This document shows, piece by piece, positions 51,157 through 59,644 of a stretch of 64,000 nucleotides of DNA. Under the pieces are notes generated by a model. It made no database searches. It saw only the letters and a program-made list of their open reading frames with translations, and had not been told where the DNA came from. Position numbers and translations under genes: made by a program. Numbering within the stretch: position 1 is the stretch's first letter; every line of letters starts with the position of its first letter. The DNA is from an uncultured Pelagibacteraceae bacterium (lineage in GTDB: Bacteria > Pseudomonadota > Alphaproteobacteria > Pelagibacterales > Pelagibacteraceae): NCBI GenBank assembly GCA_902592375.1, contig CACJEG010000001.1, positions 124,001 to 188,000 of the forward strand, written 5' to 3'.

Positions 51157-52173
51157 TTACATGATACCGTTAGCTTTCATATAAGCTTTGTGTATCTCAA
51201 TAAGTGCCGCAGCTTCTGGAGACTTAGTCTTCCATTCTTCCCAAGCAGCTAGAGCAGCTTGTCTGAATTTAAGTCTGTCTTCTCTAGACCAGTCATGAAG
51301 AGTAACGCCCATCTCATTTAAAGCTTTAACAGCTTCAGCGTTTTTTCTTTCAACTAAGCTAGTGATAGTTCTTCCAGCAATTTCTATTGCAGCCAACATA
51401 GCACCTTGCTCATGTTTCTTTAACTTCTTCCATACTTTTGTATTACAAGCTAAGTGGTCAGCTGGCATAGAGTGGAAACCTGGGTATGTAGCATATTTAT
51501 TTTGCTCATAGTGACCACCAGCATAGTTAGTAGCTAAAGATGAATAGTCAGCACCATCGATTAGACCAGTTTGTAAAGCAGTTGGAACTTCACCAAAGTC
51601 CATTACGATTGGCTTAGCACCTAATGCTGTAAAGATCATACTTTCCATTCCTGGAGGTGATCTAAATTTAAAGTCTTTCAATGAAGCAACATCTGGTATT
51701 GGTCTGCTAGATATTAAAGACTCATGTCCTGGTATCCACCAACCAATTAATGTCATTCCATATTTGTTGTAAAGCGCATCAACAGCTTCTTGAGCTCCTG
51801 GGAAATTCAAGAATTCATATTGTTGATATGGGTTATCGTATCCACCCATTACATCACCTGCGAATTGGAACGCTGCATTTTTACCAGTTTGGTAACCAGC
51901 ACCAGTCATATCACAATCGATAATTCCAGTTTGTGCAGAGTTAAATACCTCAGCAGATTTACCTGTTACTGATGATGAGTAGAACATTTCTACTTTTAAG
52001 CTTCCGCCAGAAAACTTCTCTACGTTCTTAGCGAATTGAGCAGCAACTTCACCATTTGGTGAACTAGCTGTAAAGTGAGTTTCAATCTTTAAAGTCTTTG
52101 CATTTGCAGAGCCAAATAAAGCAACTGAAACAATAGCCACAGCTGCTATAGTTTTAGATATAAGTTTAAACAT
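51157..52173 (-). CDS. TRAP transporter periplasmic binding protein (DctP-like)
   Basis: Binds the substrate of the TRAP importer in the periplasm. The Sec signal peptide MFKLISKTIAAVAIVSVALFGSANA is clear. The ORF track begins 39 bases upstream; I use the second ATG, which is preceded by a GAGGAAGAT ribosome site and starts directly at the signal peptide. Family segments are NGEVAAQFAKNVEKFSGGSLKVEMFYSSSVTG, MESMIFTALGAKPIVMDFGEVPTALQTGLIDGADY with the conserved carboxylate-binding Arg in FKFRSPPGME. This is the common DctP type for carboxylates, consistent with sugar acids. Confidence 0.93.
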   Translation of the reverse strand: MFKLISKTIAAVAIVSVALFGSANAKTLKIETHFTASSPNGEVAAQFAKNVEKFSGGSLKVEMFYSSSVTGKSAEVFNSAQTGIIDCDMTGAGYQTGKNAAFQFAGDVMGGYDNPYQQYEFLNFPGAQEAVDALYNKYGMTLIGWWIPGHESLISSRPIPDVASLKDFKFRSPPGMESMIFTALGAKPIVMDFGEVPTALQTGLIDGADYSSLATNYAGGHYEQNKYATYPGFHSMPADHLACNTKVWKKLKKHEQGAMLAAIEIAGRTITSLVERKNAEAVKALNEMGVTLHDWSREDRLKFRQAALAAWEEWKTKSPEAAALIEIHKAYMKANGIM

Positions 52174-52293
52174 TATCTTCCTCTCGTTTATGTTTTTTTG
52201 AAAGTTAATCATAAAAGATTTTTGAGATCAATAATTTCGTTTAACTTTTATATATAGAAATTATATATATTAACTAAACAACTTATAGTTGTT

Positions 52294-53262
52294 CTAAACT
52301 ACTTCTGAAATAAGAGGTTTTTTATTGAAAAAACAATAAATATTGTCGACAGCCATCATGCTCATAGCTAATCTGGTTTCATGTGTTGCACTTCCAATGT
52401 GCGGTAAAACAAAACAGTTATCTAGTTTTAAATATCTTTTATCTAAATTTGGTTCGTTGTTGAAAACGTCTAAACCTGCTGCATAAATTTTTTTGTTTTC
52501 TAATGCATCTATCAAGGCATCATCATCAATGGTTGATCCTCTTGATGTATTTATAACTACAGCATGTTTTGGTAACAAGCTTATTGTTGAATAATTAAGA
52601 ATATGTTTAGTTTCAGCAGTTGCAGGTGTATGTATACTAACAAAGTCACACTCTGGTAGCATAGTTTTAATATCAGAAAAATATTTAGCCCCATCCTCTA
52701 AATCATCAGATAGTTTATTTCTATTGTAATAAATTATCTTCATACCAAATGCCTTAGCAGATTTTGCAGCCATTCTTCCAATACGACCCATGCCAATAAT
52801 ACCTAAGGTTTTACCTGTAACAGAATTTCCAATCATAAATTTAGTTAAATCCGGTTTTTGATTTTTCCAATCATCTGCTCTAACTAGATTATAAGCTTCA
52901 CCAATTCTTCTGGATGCAGCTAAAATCAAAAGTATAGTGGTTTCAGCTACCGCCTCATTTAATACATTTGGAGTATTTGTTACTTTAATTTTTTTTTCTT
53001 CAGCAGATTTAATTGAAATATTATCATAGCCAACACCAACCTGAGCTATAATTTTTAATTTACCATTTAAATTTTTAAAAAAATTTTCACCAATTTTATC
53101 AAAACCTGTTGATATCATTCCATCATAATCATTAACAATTTTAATTAATTCACTTTCTGGAATAGGTTCGTCTTTTGGATTAAGAGTTACTTCAAATTCT
53201 TTTTGAAGTTTTTGTTCTGCTAAATCTGATATTTTTCTAGAAACTAATATTTTTGGCTTCAT
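52294..53262 (-). CDS. D-isomer-specific 2-hydroxyacid dehydrogenase (glyoxylate/hydroxypyruvate reductase-like)
   Basis: 322 residues, NAD(P)-dependent. The Rossmann motif is LGIIGMGRIGRMAAKSAKAFGMKIIYYNR near residue 153. The catalytic triad is R in NTSRGSTIDDDALIDAL, E in AAGLDVFNNEPNL and H in LPHIGSATHETR. It could reduce glyoxylate or hydroxypyruvate, or oxidise a D-2-hydroxyacid from the island. It begins 2 bases after the IlvD/Edd-type gene stop, so the two are in one transcript. Confidence 0.9.
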   Translation of the reverse strand: MKPKILVSRKISDLAEQKLQKEFEVTLNPKDEPIPESELIKIVNDYDGMISTGFDKIGENFFKNLNGKLKIIAQVGVGYDNISIKSAEEKKIKVTNTPNVLNEAVAETTILLILAASRRIGEAYNLVRADDWKNQKPDLTKFMIGNSVTGKTLGIIGMGRIGRMAAKSAKAFGMKIIYYNRNKLSDDLEDGAKYFSDIKTMLPECDFVSIHTPATAETKHILNYSTISLLPKHAVVINTSRGSTIDDDALIDALENKKIYAAGLDVFNNEPNLDKRYLKLDNCFVLPHIGSATHETRLAMSMMAVDNIYCFFNKKPLISEVV

Positions 53263-53263
53263 A

Positions 53264-55048
53264 TTAGTGAGAATCTCTTGGTAAACCTTTGGTATGTGAT
53301 ACGTCTAAATATTTACCTCGAGAATTAATGCACGCACCATCCTCCAATTGACCAACAGTATTTCTAAATATTTCCTGCCAAGGAGTTTGATTATTTGGTT
53401 TAAATACTTTTTTATTTTTTCTTCGTTTTTTAAATTCAGCTTGAGAAATTAATAAATCAACTCTTCTTTTGTTTAAGTCTATTTTGATTTTATCGTAAGT
53501 TTTAACAATTCCTAGATCTCCACCTACTGCAGACTCTGGCGAAACATGTAATATTGATGGACTCTCTGATGTTCCACTTTGTCTTCCATCACCCAAAGTT
53601 GGTAAATGTCTTATTCCTTTTTTCAATAATCTGTCTGGTGGTTGCATGTTAACCACTTCTGCTGATCCAGGATAACCAACAGGTCCACAGCCTCTAATAA
53701 TTAATAGAGAGTTTTCATCTATTTTTAACTTCTTATCATTAAGTCTTTTGTGATAATCCTCAGGGCCATCAAAAACTATAGCTTTACATACAAAAACATT
53801 TGGGTGTTTAGGGTTTGATAAATATTGATCTCTAAATTCTTTACTGATTACAGATGTTTTCATAATAGCAGATGAGAAAAAGTTACTTTTCATAACTAAA
53901 AAACCAGCTTTTTCAGTCAATGCATTCTTAAATGTTTTAATTACTTTGTTATCTACATCAACTTTCTTTCTTAAATTTTCACCTACAGTCTTTCCAGTAA
54001 CTGTCTTAATTTTTGTATGAATTTTTTTGTTTTTAATTAATTCTTTCATTACCGCAGGTATTGCTCCAGCTCTGTGAAAACTTTCCATTAAGTATTCTCC
54101 TGCAGGTTGGCAATTTACTAATAAAGGAATGTTGTGCCCAAGTTTTTGCCAATCAGAAAGATCAAATTTAATTCCCATATGTTTTGCAATAGCACTTAGA
54201 TGAGCAGTACAATTACTAGATCCACCAATAGCACTTGCAACAACGACTGCATTTTCAAAAGCTTTACGTGTCATAATTTTTGACGGGGTTAAGTCTTCAT
54301 GAACCATTCCAACGATTCTTTTTCCTGTTTCGTAAGAAATTTGTTCTCTTTCTCTATAAGGAGCTGGAATAACAGCGCCCCCTGGTAAAGACATGCCTAA
54401 TGCTTCAGCAACAGAGTTCATTGAAGAAGCTGTTCCCATTGTATTACAATGTCCAGCACTCGGTGCAGAAGATGCAACCATATCCATAAATTCTTCGTAT
54501 TTAATTTCTCCTTTAGCTAACATTTTTCTTGCTTCCCAAACTACCATTCCTGAACCAGCTAATTTTCCTTTATAAACTCCATCTAACATTGGACCGCCTG
54601 ATAAAACTATTGCAGGAATGTTTACTGTAGCAGCTGCCATTAAAGCTGCCGGAGTAGTTTTATCACATCCTGTTGTTAAGATAACTCCATCAATTGGGTA
54701 TCCATACAAAACTTCAACTAGTGACAAGTAAGAAAGATTTCTATCCAACATTGCTGTTGGTCTTTTTCCAGTTTCTTGAATTGGGTGAGTAGGAAATTCC
54801 ATTGGTATCCCGCCTGCTCTTCTTATCCCATCTTTTATTCTTTTGCTTAAAGACATGAAATGCCTATTGCATGGAGATAAATCACTGCCAGATTGCGCAA
54901 TTCCTATAATTGGATTTCCAGATTGCAATTCTTTTCTTGTAAGACCATAATTTAAATACCTTTCTAGATATAAGGCCGTCATGTCAGGGTTTTTTGGATT
55001 ATTGAACCACTGTTGACTTCGAAAACTCTTTTTTCTTTTTTTAGGCAT
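53264..55048 (-). CDS. IlvD/Edd-family sugar-acid dehydratase (arabonate/xylonate-type)
   Basis: 594 residues, a [2Fe-2S]- or [4Fe-4S]-dependent dehydratase for aldonates. Cluster cysteines are kept in DLSPCNRHF, LTTGCDKTTPAA and SAPSAGHCNTMGTAS. The conserved GGSSNCTAHLSAIAKHMG and LVNCQPAGEYLMESFHRAGAIPAVM follow, and the C-terminal domain has GPVGYPGSAEV and LGDGRQSGTSESPSILHVSPE. Length and motifs suit L-arabonate/D-xylonate/D-galactonate dehydratases better than IlvD, which is shorter. The start is 46 bases from the divergent UxaA-type gene. Confidence 0.9.
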   Translation of the reverse strand: MPKKRKKSFRSQQWFNNPKNPDMTALYLERYLNYGLTRKELQSGNPIIGIAQSGSDLSPCNRHFMSLSKRIKDGIRRAGGIPMEFPTHPIQETGKRPTAMLDRNLSYLSLVEVLYGYPIDGVILTTGCDKTTPAALMAAATVNIPAIVLSGGPMLDGVYKGKLAGSGMVVWEARKMLAKGEIKYEEFMDMVASSAPSAGHCNTMGTASSMNSVAEALGMSLPGGAVIPAPYREREQISYETGKRIVGMVHEDLTPSKIMTRKAFENAVVVASAIGGSSNCTAHLSAIAKHMGIKFDLSDWQKLGHNIPLLVNCQPAGEYLMESFHRAGAIPAVMKELIKNKKIHTKIKTVTGKTVGENLRKKVDVDNKVIKTFKNALTEKAGFLVMKSNFFSSAIMKTSVISKEFRDQYLSNPKHPNVFVCKAIVFDGPEDYHKRLNDKKLKIDENSLLIIRGCGPVGYPGSAEVVNMQPPDRLLKKGIRHLPTLGDGRQSGTSESPSILHVSPESAVGGDLGIVKTYDKIKIDLNKRRVDLLISQAEFKKRRKNKKVFKPNNQTPWQEIFRNTVGQLEDGACINSRGKYLDVSHTKGLPRDSH

Positions 55049-55094
55049 AATTTAAATAATGGTTTGTTTAAGTTATTGGTTATATAATAATTTT

Positions 55095-56600
55095 ATGAAT
55101 AATCTAATAGTTTTAAACAAGAATGACAATGTGGGCGTTAGCCAATTTATTATTCCTGAAAAAACTAAAATTGAAGGTCATGAGATTAGCACTATTGATC
55201 CAATCCCTTTTGGACACAAAGTTTGTTTAAAAACTATTAAAAAAGGTGATCCAATCATAAAATATGATCAAATTATTGGATTTGCTTTAGATGATATTAA
55301 ACCAGGACAACATGTTCATTCTCATAATTTAGAATTTAGAGAATTTAAAAGAGATTTTAAAGTTACAGATAAAAAACATGTTATTGATGAAAAAGCAGAC
55401 ACCTTCTTTAATGGAATTTTAAGAGATAATGGACAGGTTGCTACCAGGAATTACATTGGAATTGTAAGTACTGTAAATTGCTCAGCTACTGTCACTAAAA
55501 TGATAGTTGAGAGAATTAAATATTCTGACATTCTAAAAGATTACCCAAACATCGACGGCATAGTTCCAATTACTCACTCAACAGGATGTGGAATGAATAC
55601 TGAAAGTGAAGGAATGCAAATTTTCCAAAGAACTATAGATGGATTTAAAAACCATCCTAATTTTTCTCACGTTTTTGTTATAGGTTTAGGATGCGAATGT
55701 GCACAAGTTAGTTTATTTGATGAATCTTTAAAAAAACATAACCGTATTCATTTTCTAACAATCCAAGATGAGGGCGGAACAAAAAAAATAGTGGAGAAAG
55801 TATTGTCTCAAATTAAAAATTTACTTTCAGAAGCTAATAATGTTCAAAGAACTTCACAACCAGTAAGTCATTTAACTTTAGCTCTTCAATGTGGTGGTTC
55901 AGATGGATATTCAGGAATAACCGCAAATCCTGCACTAGGAGTTGCAGCAGATCTCTTGGTTAAAAAAGGTGGAAGTTCAATTTTATCCGAAACTCCAGAG
56001 ATTTATGGAGCTGAACATTTATTAATTAATAGAGCAAGCTCACAAGAGACTGCTAATAAACTTATTAAAAGAATTGAATGGTGGAAACATTATACTTCAA
56101 TTAATAATAGTTCTATGGACAACAATCCTGCGCCAGGAAATAAAAAAGGTGGTCTAACAACCATATTAGAAAAATCCTTAGGCGCTGTTGCAAAAGGAGG
56201 AAACTCAATCCTTCAAGATGTATTGCATTATGCTGAACCTTTAAAAAATAAAGGTTTTAATTTTATGGACTCTCCTGGTTATGATCCTGTATCTGTAACT
56301 GGTCAAGTTGCATCAGGTGCTAATGTTATTTGCTTTACAACAGGACGTGGATCTTGCTTTGGTTGCAAGCCAGTTCCAAGTTTAAAACTTTCTACGAACT
56401 CAGCAATGTTTGAAAGAATGTCTGAAGACATGGATATTAATTGTGGGACAATTGCTGAAGGAAAAGAAAAAGTTGAAGAAGTTGGTCAAAAAATATTTGA
56501 ATTAGTTGTAAATACAGCTTCAGGGAATAAATCAAAAAGTGAAATCAACGGCTACGGTGACGAGGAGTTTAATCCTTGGCAAGTTGGCGTTGTAATGTAA
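55095..56600 (+). CDS. UxaA/GarD-family altronate/galactarate dehydratase
   Basis: A 501-residue Fe-dependent dehydratase. The N-terminal SAF domain (about residues 1-90) precedes the catalytic part: LRDNGQVATRNYIGIVSTVNCSATV, THSTGCGMNTESEGMQIFQRT, LALQCGGSDGYSGITANPALG, and the C-terminal RGSCFGCKPVPSLKLSTN with CG/GC metal ligands. These are marks of altronate and galactarate dehydratases. The track starts 36 bases upstream at 55059; I use the ATG at 55095, where the SAF domain begins. Divergent from the IlvD/Edd gene with very little promoter space. Confidence 0.88.
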   Translation: MNNLIVLNKNDNVGVSQFIIPEKTKIEGHEISTIDPIPFGHKVCLKTIKKGDPIIKYDQIIGFALDDIKPGQHVHSHNLEFREFKRDFKVTDKKHVIDEKADTFFNGILRDNGQVATRNYIGIVSTVNCSATVTKMIVERIKYSDILKDYPNIDGIVPITHSTGCGMNTESEGMQIFQRTIDGFKNHPNFSHVFVIGLGCECAQVSLFDESLKKHNRIHFLTIQDEGGTKKIVEKVLSQIKNLLSEANNVQRTSQPVSHLTLALQCGGSDGYSGITANPALGVAADLLVKKGGSSILSETPEIYGAEHLLINRASSQETANKLIKRIEWWKHYTSINNSSMDNNPAPGNKKGGLTTILEKSLGAVAKGGNSILQDVLHYAEPLKNKGFNFMDSPGYDPVSVTGQVASGANVICFTTGRGSCFGCKPVPSLKLSTNSAMFERMSEDMDINCGTIAEGKEKVEEVGQKIFELVVNTASGNKSKSEINGYGDEEFNPWQVGVVM

Positions 56601-56612
56601 TTTATTTTTTCT

Positions 56613-57479
56613 GTGCCTCAACAAACATCCTTAATTAATGTAATTTTATTAGCCGCTGGTGGTTTTTTTATGTTTGTTTGTATGGACTCTACAGCAAAGT
56701 ATCTTGGAACGGTAATGCCAGTTACTCAAGCAATTTGGGGAAGATTTTTTTTTCACTTGGTATCTTTAATTATATTTTTTGTAATTTTTAAACCAAAAGT
56801 AAATTTAAAAAAAAATTTTAAAGTACAAATAATTAGATCGATATTAATGGTCACTGCCACCTCGTTTATGTTTTATTCTTTACAGAAATTTGACTTGGTA
56901 GATATTTATGTTGTTTTCTTTACAGCTCCTTTAATCGTTTCATTACTTTCAGCATACTTCCTAAAAGATATCTTAAGTACAAAAGGTATACTTTTAATGA
57001 TATTGAGCTTTGGCTCGATTGTTTATTCACTAGGTCCAAGTATGAGAATATTTAGTTTAGATTTAATATTCCCAATTGTTCCTCCAATTTGCTGGGCTCT
57101 TTATCAATTTTTTACCAAAGTTGTATCTGGTGATAACGATCCATTTGCTGCTATATTTTATACTTCAATTTTAGGTGCAATAATTTTTAGTATTTTTATA
57201 TTTTTTAATTGGGTGCCATTAGAGAAAAATATCTTTTGGCTTTATTTAGTAATTCTTGGTGTGGCAGGTTTTGTAAGTCATTCTTTGATTATATACGCAA
57301 TACAACTTTCTAATTTGTCATTTGTAACTAATTTTCAATACTCACAATTAGTTTGGTCTACAATTATTAATTTCTTAATTTTTGGTGTACCGTTTGATTA
57401 TAATAAAATTGTTGGTGTATTAGGAATTATTGTTTTTGGTATAATGTTCATAAGAACAGAAGGTAAAAAGAAAAGTTAA
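56613..57479 (+). CDS. EamA/DMT-superfamily permease
   Basis: 288 residues, ten predicted helices in two EamA repeats, for example MDSTAKYLGTVMPVTQAIWGRFFFHL in the first and PPICWALYQFFTKVVSG in the second. DMT permeases usually export metabolites or drugs. It has a GTG start 12 bases after the UxaA-type stop, so probably the same operon. Substrate unknown; efflux of a sugar-acid intermediate or import of a carbohydrate are both possible. Confidence 0.85.
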   Translation: MPQQTSLINVILLAAGGFFMFVCMDSTAKYLGTVMPVTQAIWGRFFFHLVSLIIFFVIFKPKVNLKKNFKVQIIRSILMVTATSFMFYSLQKFDLVDIYVVFFTAPLIVSLLSAYFLKDILSTKGILLMILSFGSIVYSLGPSMRIFSLDLIFPIVPPICWALYQFFTKVVSGDNDPFAAIFYTSILGAIIFSIFIFFNWVPLEKNIFWLYLVILGVAGFVSHSLIIYAIQLSNLSFVTNFQYSQLVWSTIINFLIFGVPFDYNKIVGVLGIIVFGIMFIRTEGKKKS

Positions 57480-57493
57480 ATAGTGGGGTTTAA

Positions 57494-58351
57494 ATGAAAA
57501 ATATAGGTTTTATTGGTGTTGGATATATGGGCTATGGAATAGCTAAAAATATTTTAAAACATAAAAATAAGCTTTTTGTCATTGCTAATAAAAATAGAAA
57601 ACCAATTGAGAAAATTGTTAGCGATGGAGCTGAAGAAGTAAAATCTTTTGAAGATTTTTCTAGTAAAAATTTAGATGCAATGTTTATGTGTGTTACCAAC
57701 ACTCCTATAGCAAAATTAATTTCTGAAAAAATATCTGATATTTTAGATAGTAAAACTTTAATTATTGATATCACTACTCACAACAAAACTGGTTCAATGG
57801 AAACTGAGGCAATATTCAAAGAAAAAAAAATAAATTATGTTGAGTGCCCTGTAATGGGAGGACCTGTTCAAGCAGAGGAAGGTATATTGGGAGGAATTGT
57901 TGGAGCGTCAGATGAAAATTTTAAAATTGCTGAACCATACTTTAATTTTTTCTGTAAAGAATATTTTCATTTTGGACATGTTGGAATGGGAGCAAAATCT
58001 AAGCTTTTAAATAATTTTTTATCCCTTGGAAATGCTGCATTAGTTAATCATTTGGCTAAAAGTGCTACAGAAATGGGTTTAGATTTAAAAAAAGTATTTG
58101 ATGTTGCAAAACTTGGTTCTGGAAATTCTGCAGCACTTAATAGAGTTTTTGATAATCTGTTAAAAGGAGACTTTACTGGCTTTAAGTTTACTGCAAGTAA
58201 TTCTGTAAAAGATTTAACTTATATTCAAGATTTATTAAAAGATTTTCCTGAAGCTGAAAAAGTTGCTGAAGTAAATAAAAATTATTTTCAAAAAGCTGTT
58301 GATGATGGTTACGGTGAAAATTTTATTAGTGAATTAATAAATAAAAAATAA
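57494..58351 (+). CDS. Beta-hydroxyacid dehydrogenase (3-HIBDH/GarR family)
   Basis: 285 residues. The Rossmann motif GFIGVGYMGYGIAKNIL, then YVECPVMGGPVQAEEGILGGIVG near residue 120 and the catalytic Lys in GAKSKLLNNFLSLGN near 173 mark the family. It is only distantly related to 48347-49216 in the same island. The pair could act on two semialdehydes, or one may be an imine/glyoxylate reductase. It follows EamA by 14 bases and ends the plus-strand run. Confidence 0.85.
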   Translation: MKNIGFIGVGYMGYGIAKNILKHKNKLFVIANKNRKPIEKIVSDGAEEVKSFEDFSSKNLDAMFMCVTNTPIAKLISEKISDILDSKTLIIDITTHNKTGSMETEAIFKEKKINYVECPVMGGPVQAEEGILGGIVGASDENFKIAEPYFNFFCKEYFHFGHVGMGAKSKLLNNFLSLGNAALVNHLAKSATEMGLDLKKVFDVAKLGSGNSAALNRVFDNLLKGDFTGFKFTASNSVKDLTYIQDLLKDFPEAEKVAEVNKNYFQKAVDDGYGENFISELINKK

Positions 58352-58475
58352 TTTTGGAAGTAACTTAAGTTAGCGGGAATCTACTAAAGCACTAGGTTGT
58401 ATTCAATAAATATATTTACTCAAAATTAAAATAAATTAATTGAAATTGTATAATTTATAATTACCTTTTTTATAG

Positions 58476-58630
58476 AAGGAGGTTTATGTTAATACTTTCA
58501 CCACCTGATACTTAGCTGAACAGCTCATATTTCAAAAATATAACGAAAAATAAATTCCTCTCGGAATTATAATGCCAAAGAGGCGATACAAGGGAGCTCT
58601 TTAGGTATACACTTAAAGAGCGAACCCTTT
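58476..58630 (+). ncRNA. Candidate structured RNA with a 9-codon ORF, between convergent genes
   Basis: The 284-base gap between the two convergent genes is not empty. It holds the full anti-Shine-Dalgarno complement AAGGAGGT before ATG, a 9-codon ORF (MLILSPPDT, 58486-58515), then AATTCC-TCTC-GGAATT (58553-58568) whose loop region CCTCT can also pair with AGAGG (58579-58583). A last stem GCTCTTTA/TAAAGAGC (58596-58621) carries an outer AGGG/CCCT closure and a GTATAC in its loop. No U-tract follows, so this is not an ordinary terminator. The upstream 120 bases, including a TATAAT at 58449, are AT-rich and could hold a promoter. Name and role unknown. Confidence 0.4.
58486..58515 (+). CDS. Possible 9-residue leader/micro-ORF
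   Basis: ATG-TTA-ATA-CTT-TCA-CCA-CCT-GAT-ACT-TAG follows a perfect AAGGAGGT at ideal spacing. It is too short for the ORF track. Two consecutive prolines (CCA CCT) near the end would slow ribosomes, as in attenuator peptides. No downstream gene on this strand lies near enough to be attenuated, so a small dual-function RNA is the alternative. Expression is unproven. Confidence 0.3.
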   Translation: MLILSPPDT

Positions 58631-58635
58631 AAAAA

Positions 58636-59163
58636 CTAATTTACAGATTTTAATATTTCTAGTGGAAGTGGAGCTTCTGGGTATTTTTTTTGACACAATT
58701 TTTCATAGTTTTCACAAAAACTCATGATAGTTTTTTTAACTTCTTTTTTATTTTTATTTGAAAGATTAAGGTCTTTAATTAATTCACTGCAATTTTTTTC
58801 TAATTCTTTTATTTGCTCTCCTGAAAAAAATTCTCCTGTTTCTATTTCCCAATAAGTGTCTTCAAGCTCATCATCAGTTAAATCATTTAGTTTTTTCTGT
58901 AATAATTTAATAGTTTCGTCCTCTGTTGCTTTATCTCTCATAGGAGAATTTTTAAGTTTTCCAAGGCATTTATCTCTTAATCCATCAATGAAATGAAAAT
59001 AAGGTTTACCCTCTGAAAAATCTCTAAAATGATTTGTACTAAAATACTTATCTATAGCTCTTTCTGTAGAAACCTTTTCTTTGCCCTTAATTATTGCTAT
59101 TTGCACATAAACTTCTTGGCTAATATATTCTTCTATATGATCTTTAACTTTTTGAGGTATCAT
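58636..59163 (-). CDS. Hypothetical soluble protein
   Basis: 175 residues with no recognised family. It is highly charged (lysine and glutamate), largely helical by pattern, with no signal peptide or membrane segment. Four cysteines (RDKCLGK, EKNCSEL, SFCENYEKLCQKK) could form a metal site or be incidental. It lies 13 bases downstream of the cytochrome c'-like gene on the same strand, so probably shares its message. Its strong, continuous coding pattern supports a real gene. Confidence 0.6.
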   Translation of the reverse strand: MIPQKVKDHIEEYISQEVYVQIAIIKGKEKVSTERAIDKYFSTNHFRDFSEGKPYFHFIDGLRDKCLGKLKNSPMRDKATEDETIKLLQKKLNDLTDDELEDTYWEIETGEFFSGEQIKELEKNCSELIKDLNLSNKNKKEVKKTIMSFCENYEKLCQKKYPEAPLPLEILKSVN

Positions 59164-59176
59164 TCTAACTTAGTAA

Positions 59177-59644
59177 TTAATGTTCTTCTCTGTACCTGCT
59201 GTGGCAAGCCTTACAATTACTCCACATAAATTGTTTCAGAGTACCTCTTATATCTTCGGCATCTTCAATTACAGATGTAAGTTTTATCATATCATCAGAG
59301 GCTTTTTGCATTAATGCATTAAAAGCATCTTTTTCTTCCCAAACAGTTGGTAAAGCTTCAGTATCAAATTCATCTTCAGTGCTTTCGGGAAATAGATCTA
59401 TCAAAACTTTATAATTTTCACTCATTTCAATCATTAGTTTTTTTGCTTTTTCAAAATCTCCTTTTGAAGAGAAAGCCTGAACCCTTTTAGCTGTACTATA
59501 GTTTTTACTAAACAATGCTTGTCTACTTTTAACAATATCTTCTACTGTTAACTCAGCATTAGAAGATGAGACGAAAAATACGCTTAAAATCGAGAATAAA
59601 ATTATTTTAATATATTTTTTTATGTGATTAAATAAATTATGCAT
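59177..59644 (-). CDS. Cytochrome c'-like periplasmic heme protein
   Basis: 155 residues with a Sec signal peptide (KKYIKIILFSILSVFFVSSSNA, cleavage near residue 29). The mature part is a four-helix bundle ending in CKACHSRYREEH, the CxxCH heme motif at the C-terminus as in cytochromes c' and b562-like c proteins. Family members bind NO or act as small electron carriers. Its ATG is half of an ATGCAT palindrome shared with the divergent cytochrome b561 gene, so a conventional promoter and ribosome site for each would lie inside the other coding region. Confidence 0.85.
   Translation of the reverse strand: MHNLFNHIKKYIKIILFSILSVFFVSSSNAELTVEDIVKSRQALFSKNYSTAKRVQAFSSKGDFEKAKKLMIEMSENYKVLIDLFPESTEDEFDTEALPTVWEEKDAFNALMQKASDDMIKLTSVIEDAEDIRGTLKQFMWSNCKACHSRYREEH

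Noticed and set aside
52174-52212. Extra N-terminus of the DctP-like protein
   Set aside because: The extension precedes a clear signal peptide and the ATG at 52173 has its own GAGGAAG ribosome site.
58596-58621. Intrinsic terminator for the gene at 57494-58351
   Set aside because: The stem is strong but has no U-tract, and it lies 245 bases after the stop, with a Shine-Dalgarno and ORF between; treated as part of the candidate structured RNA.
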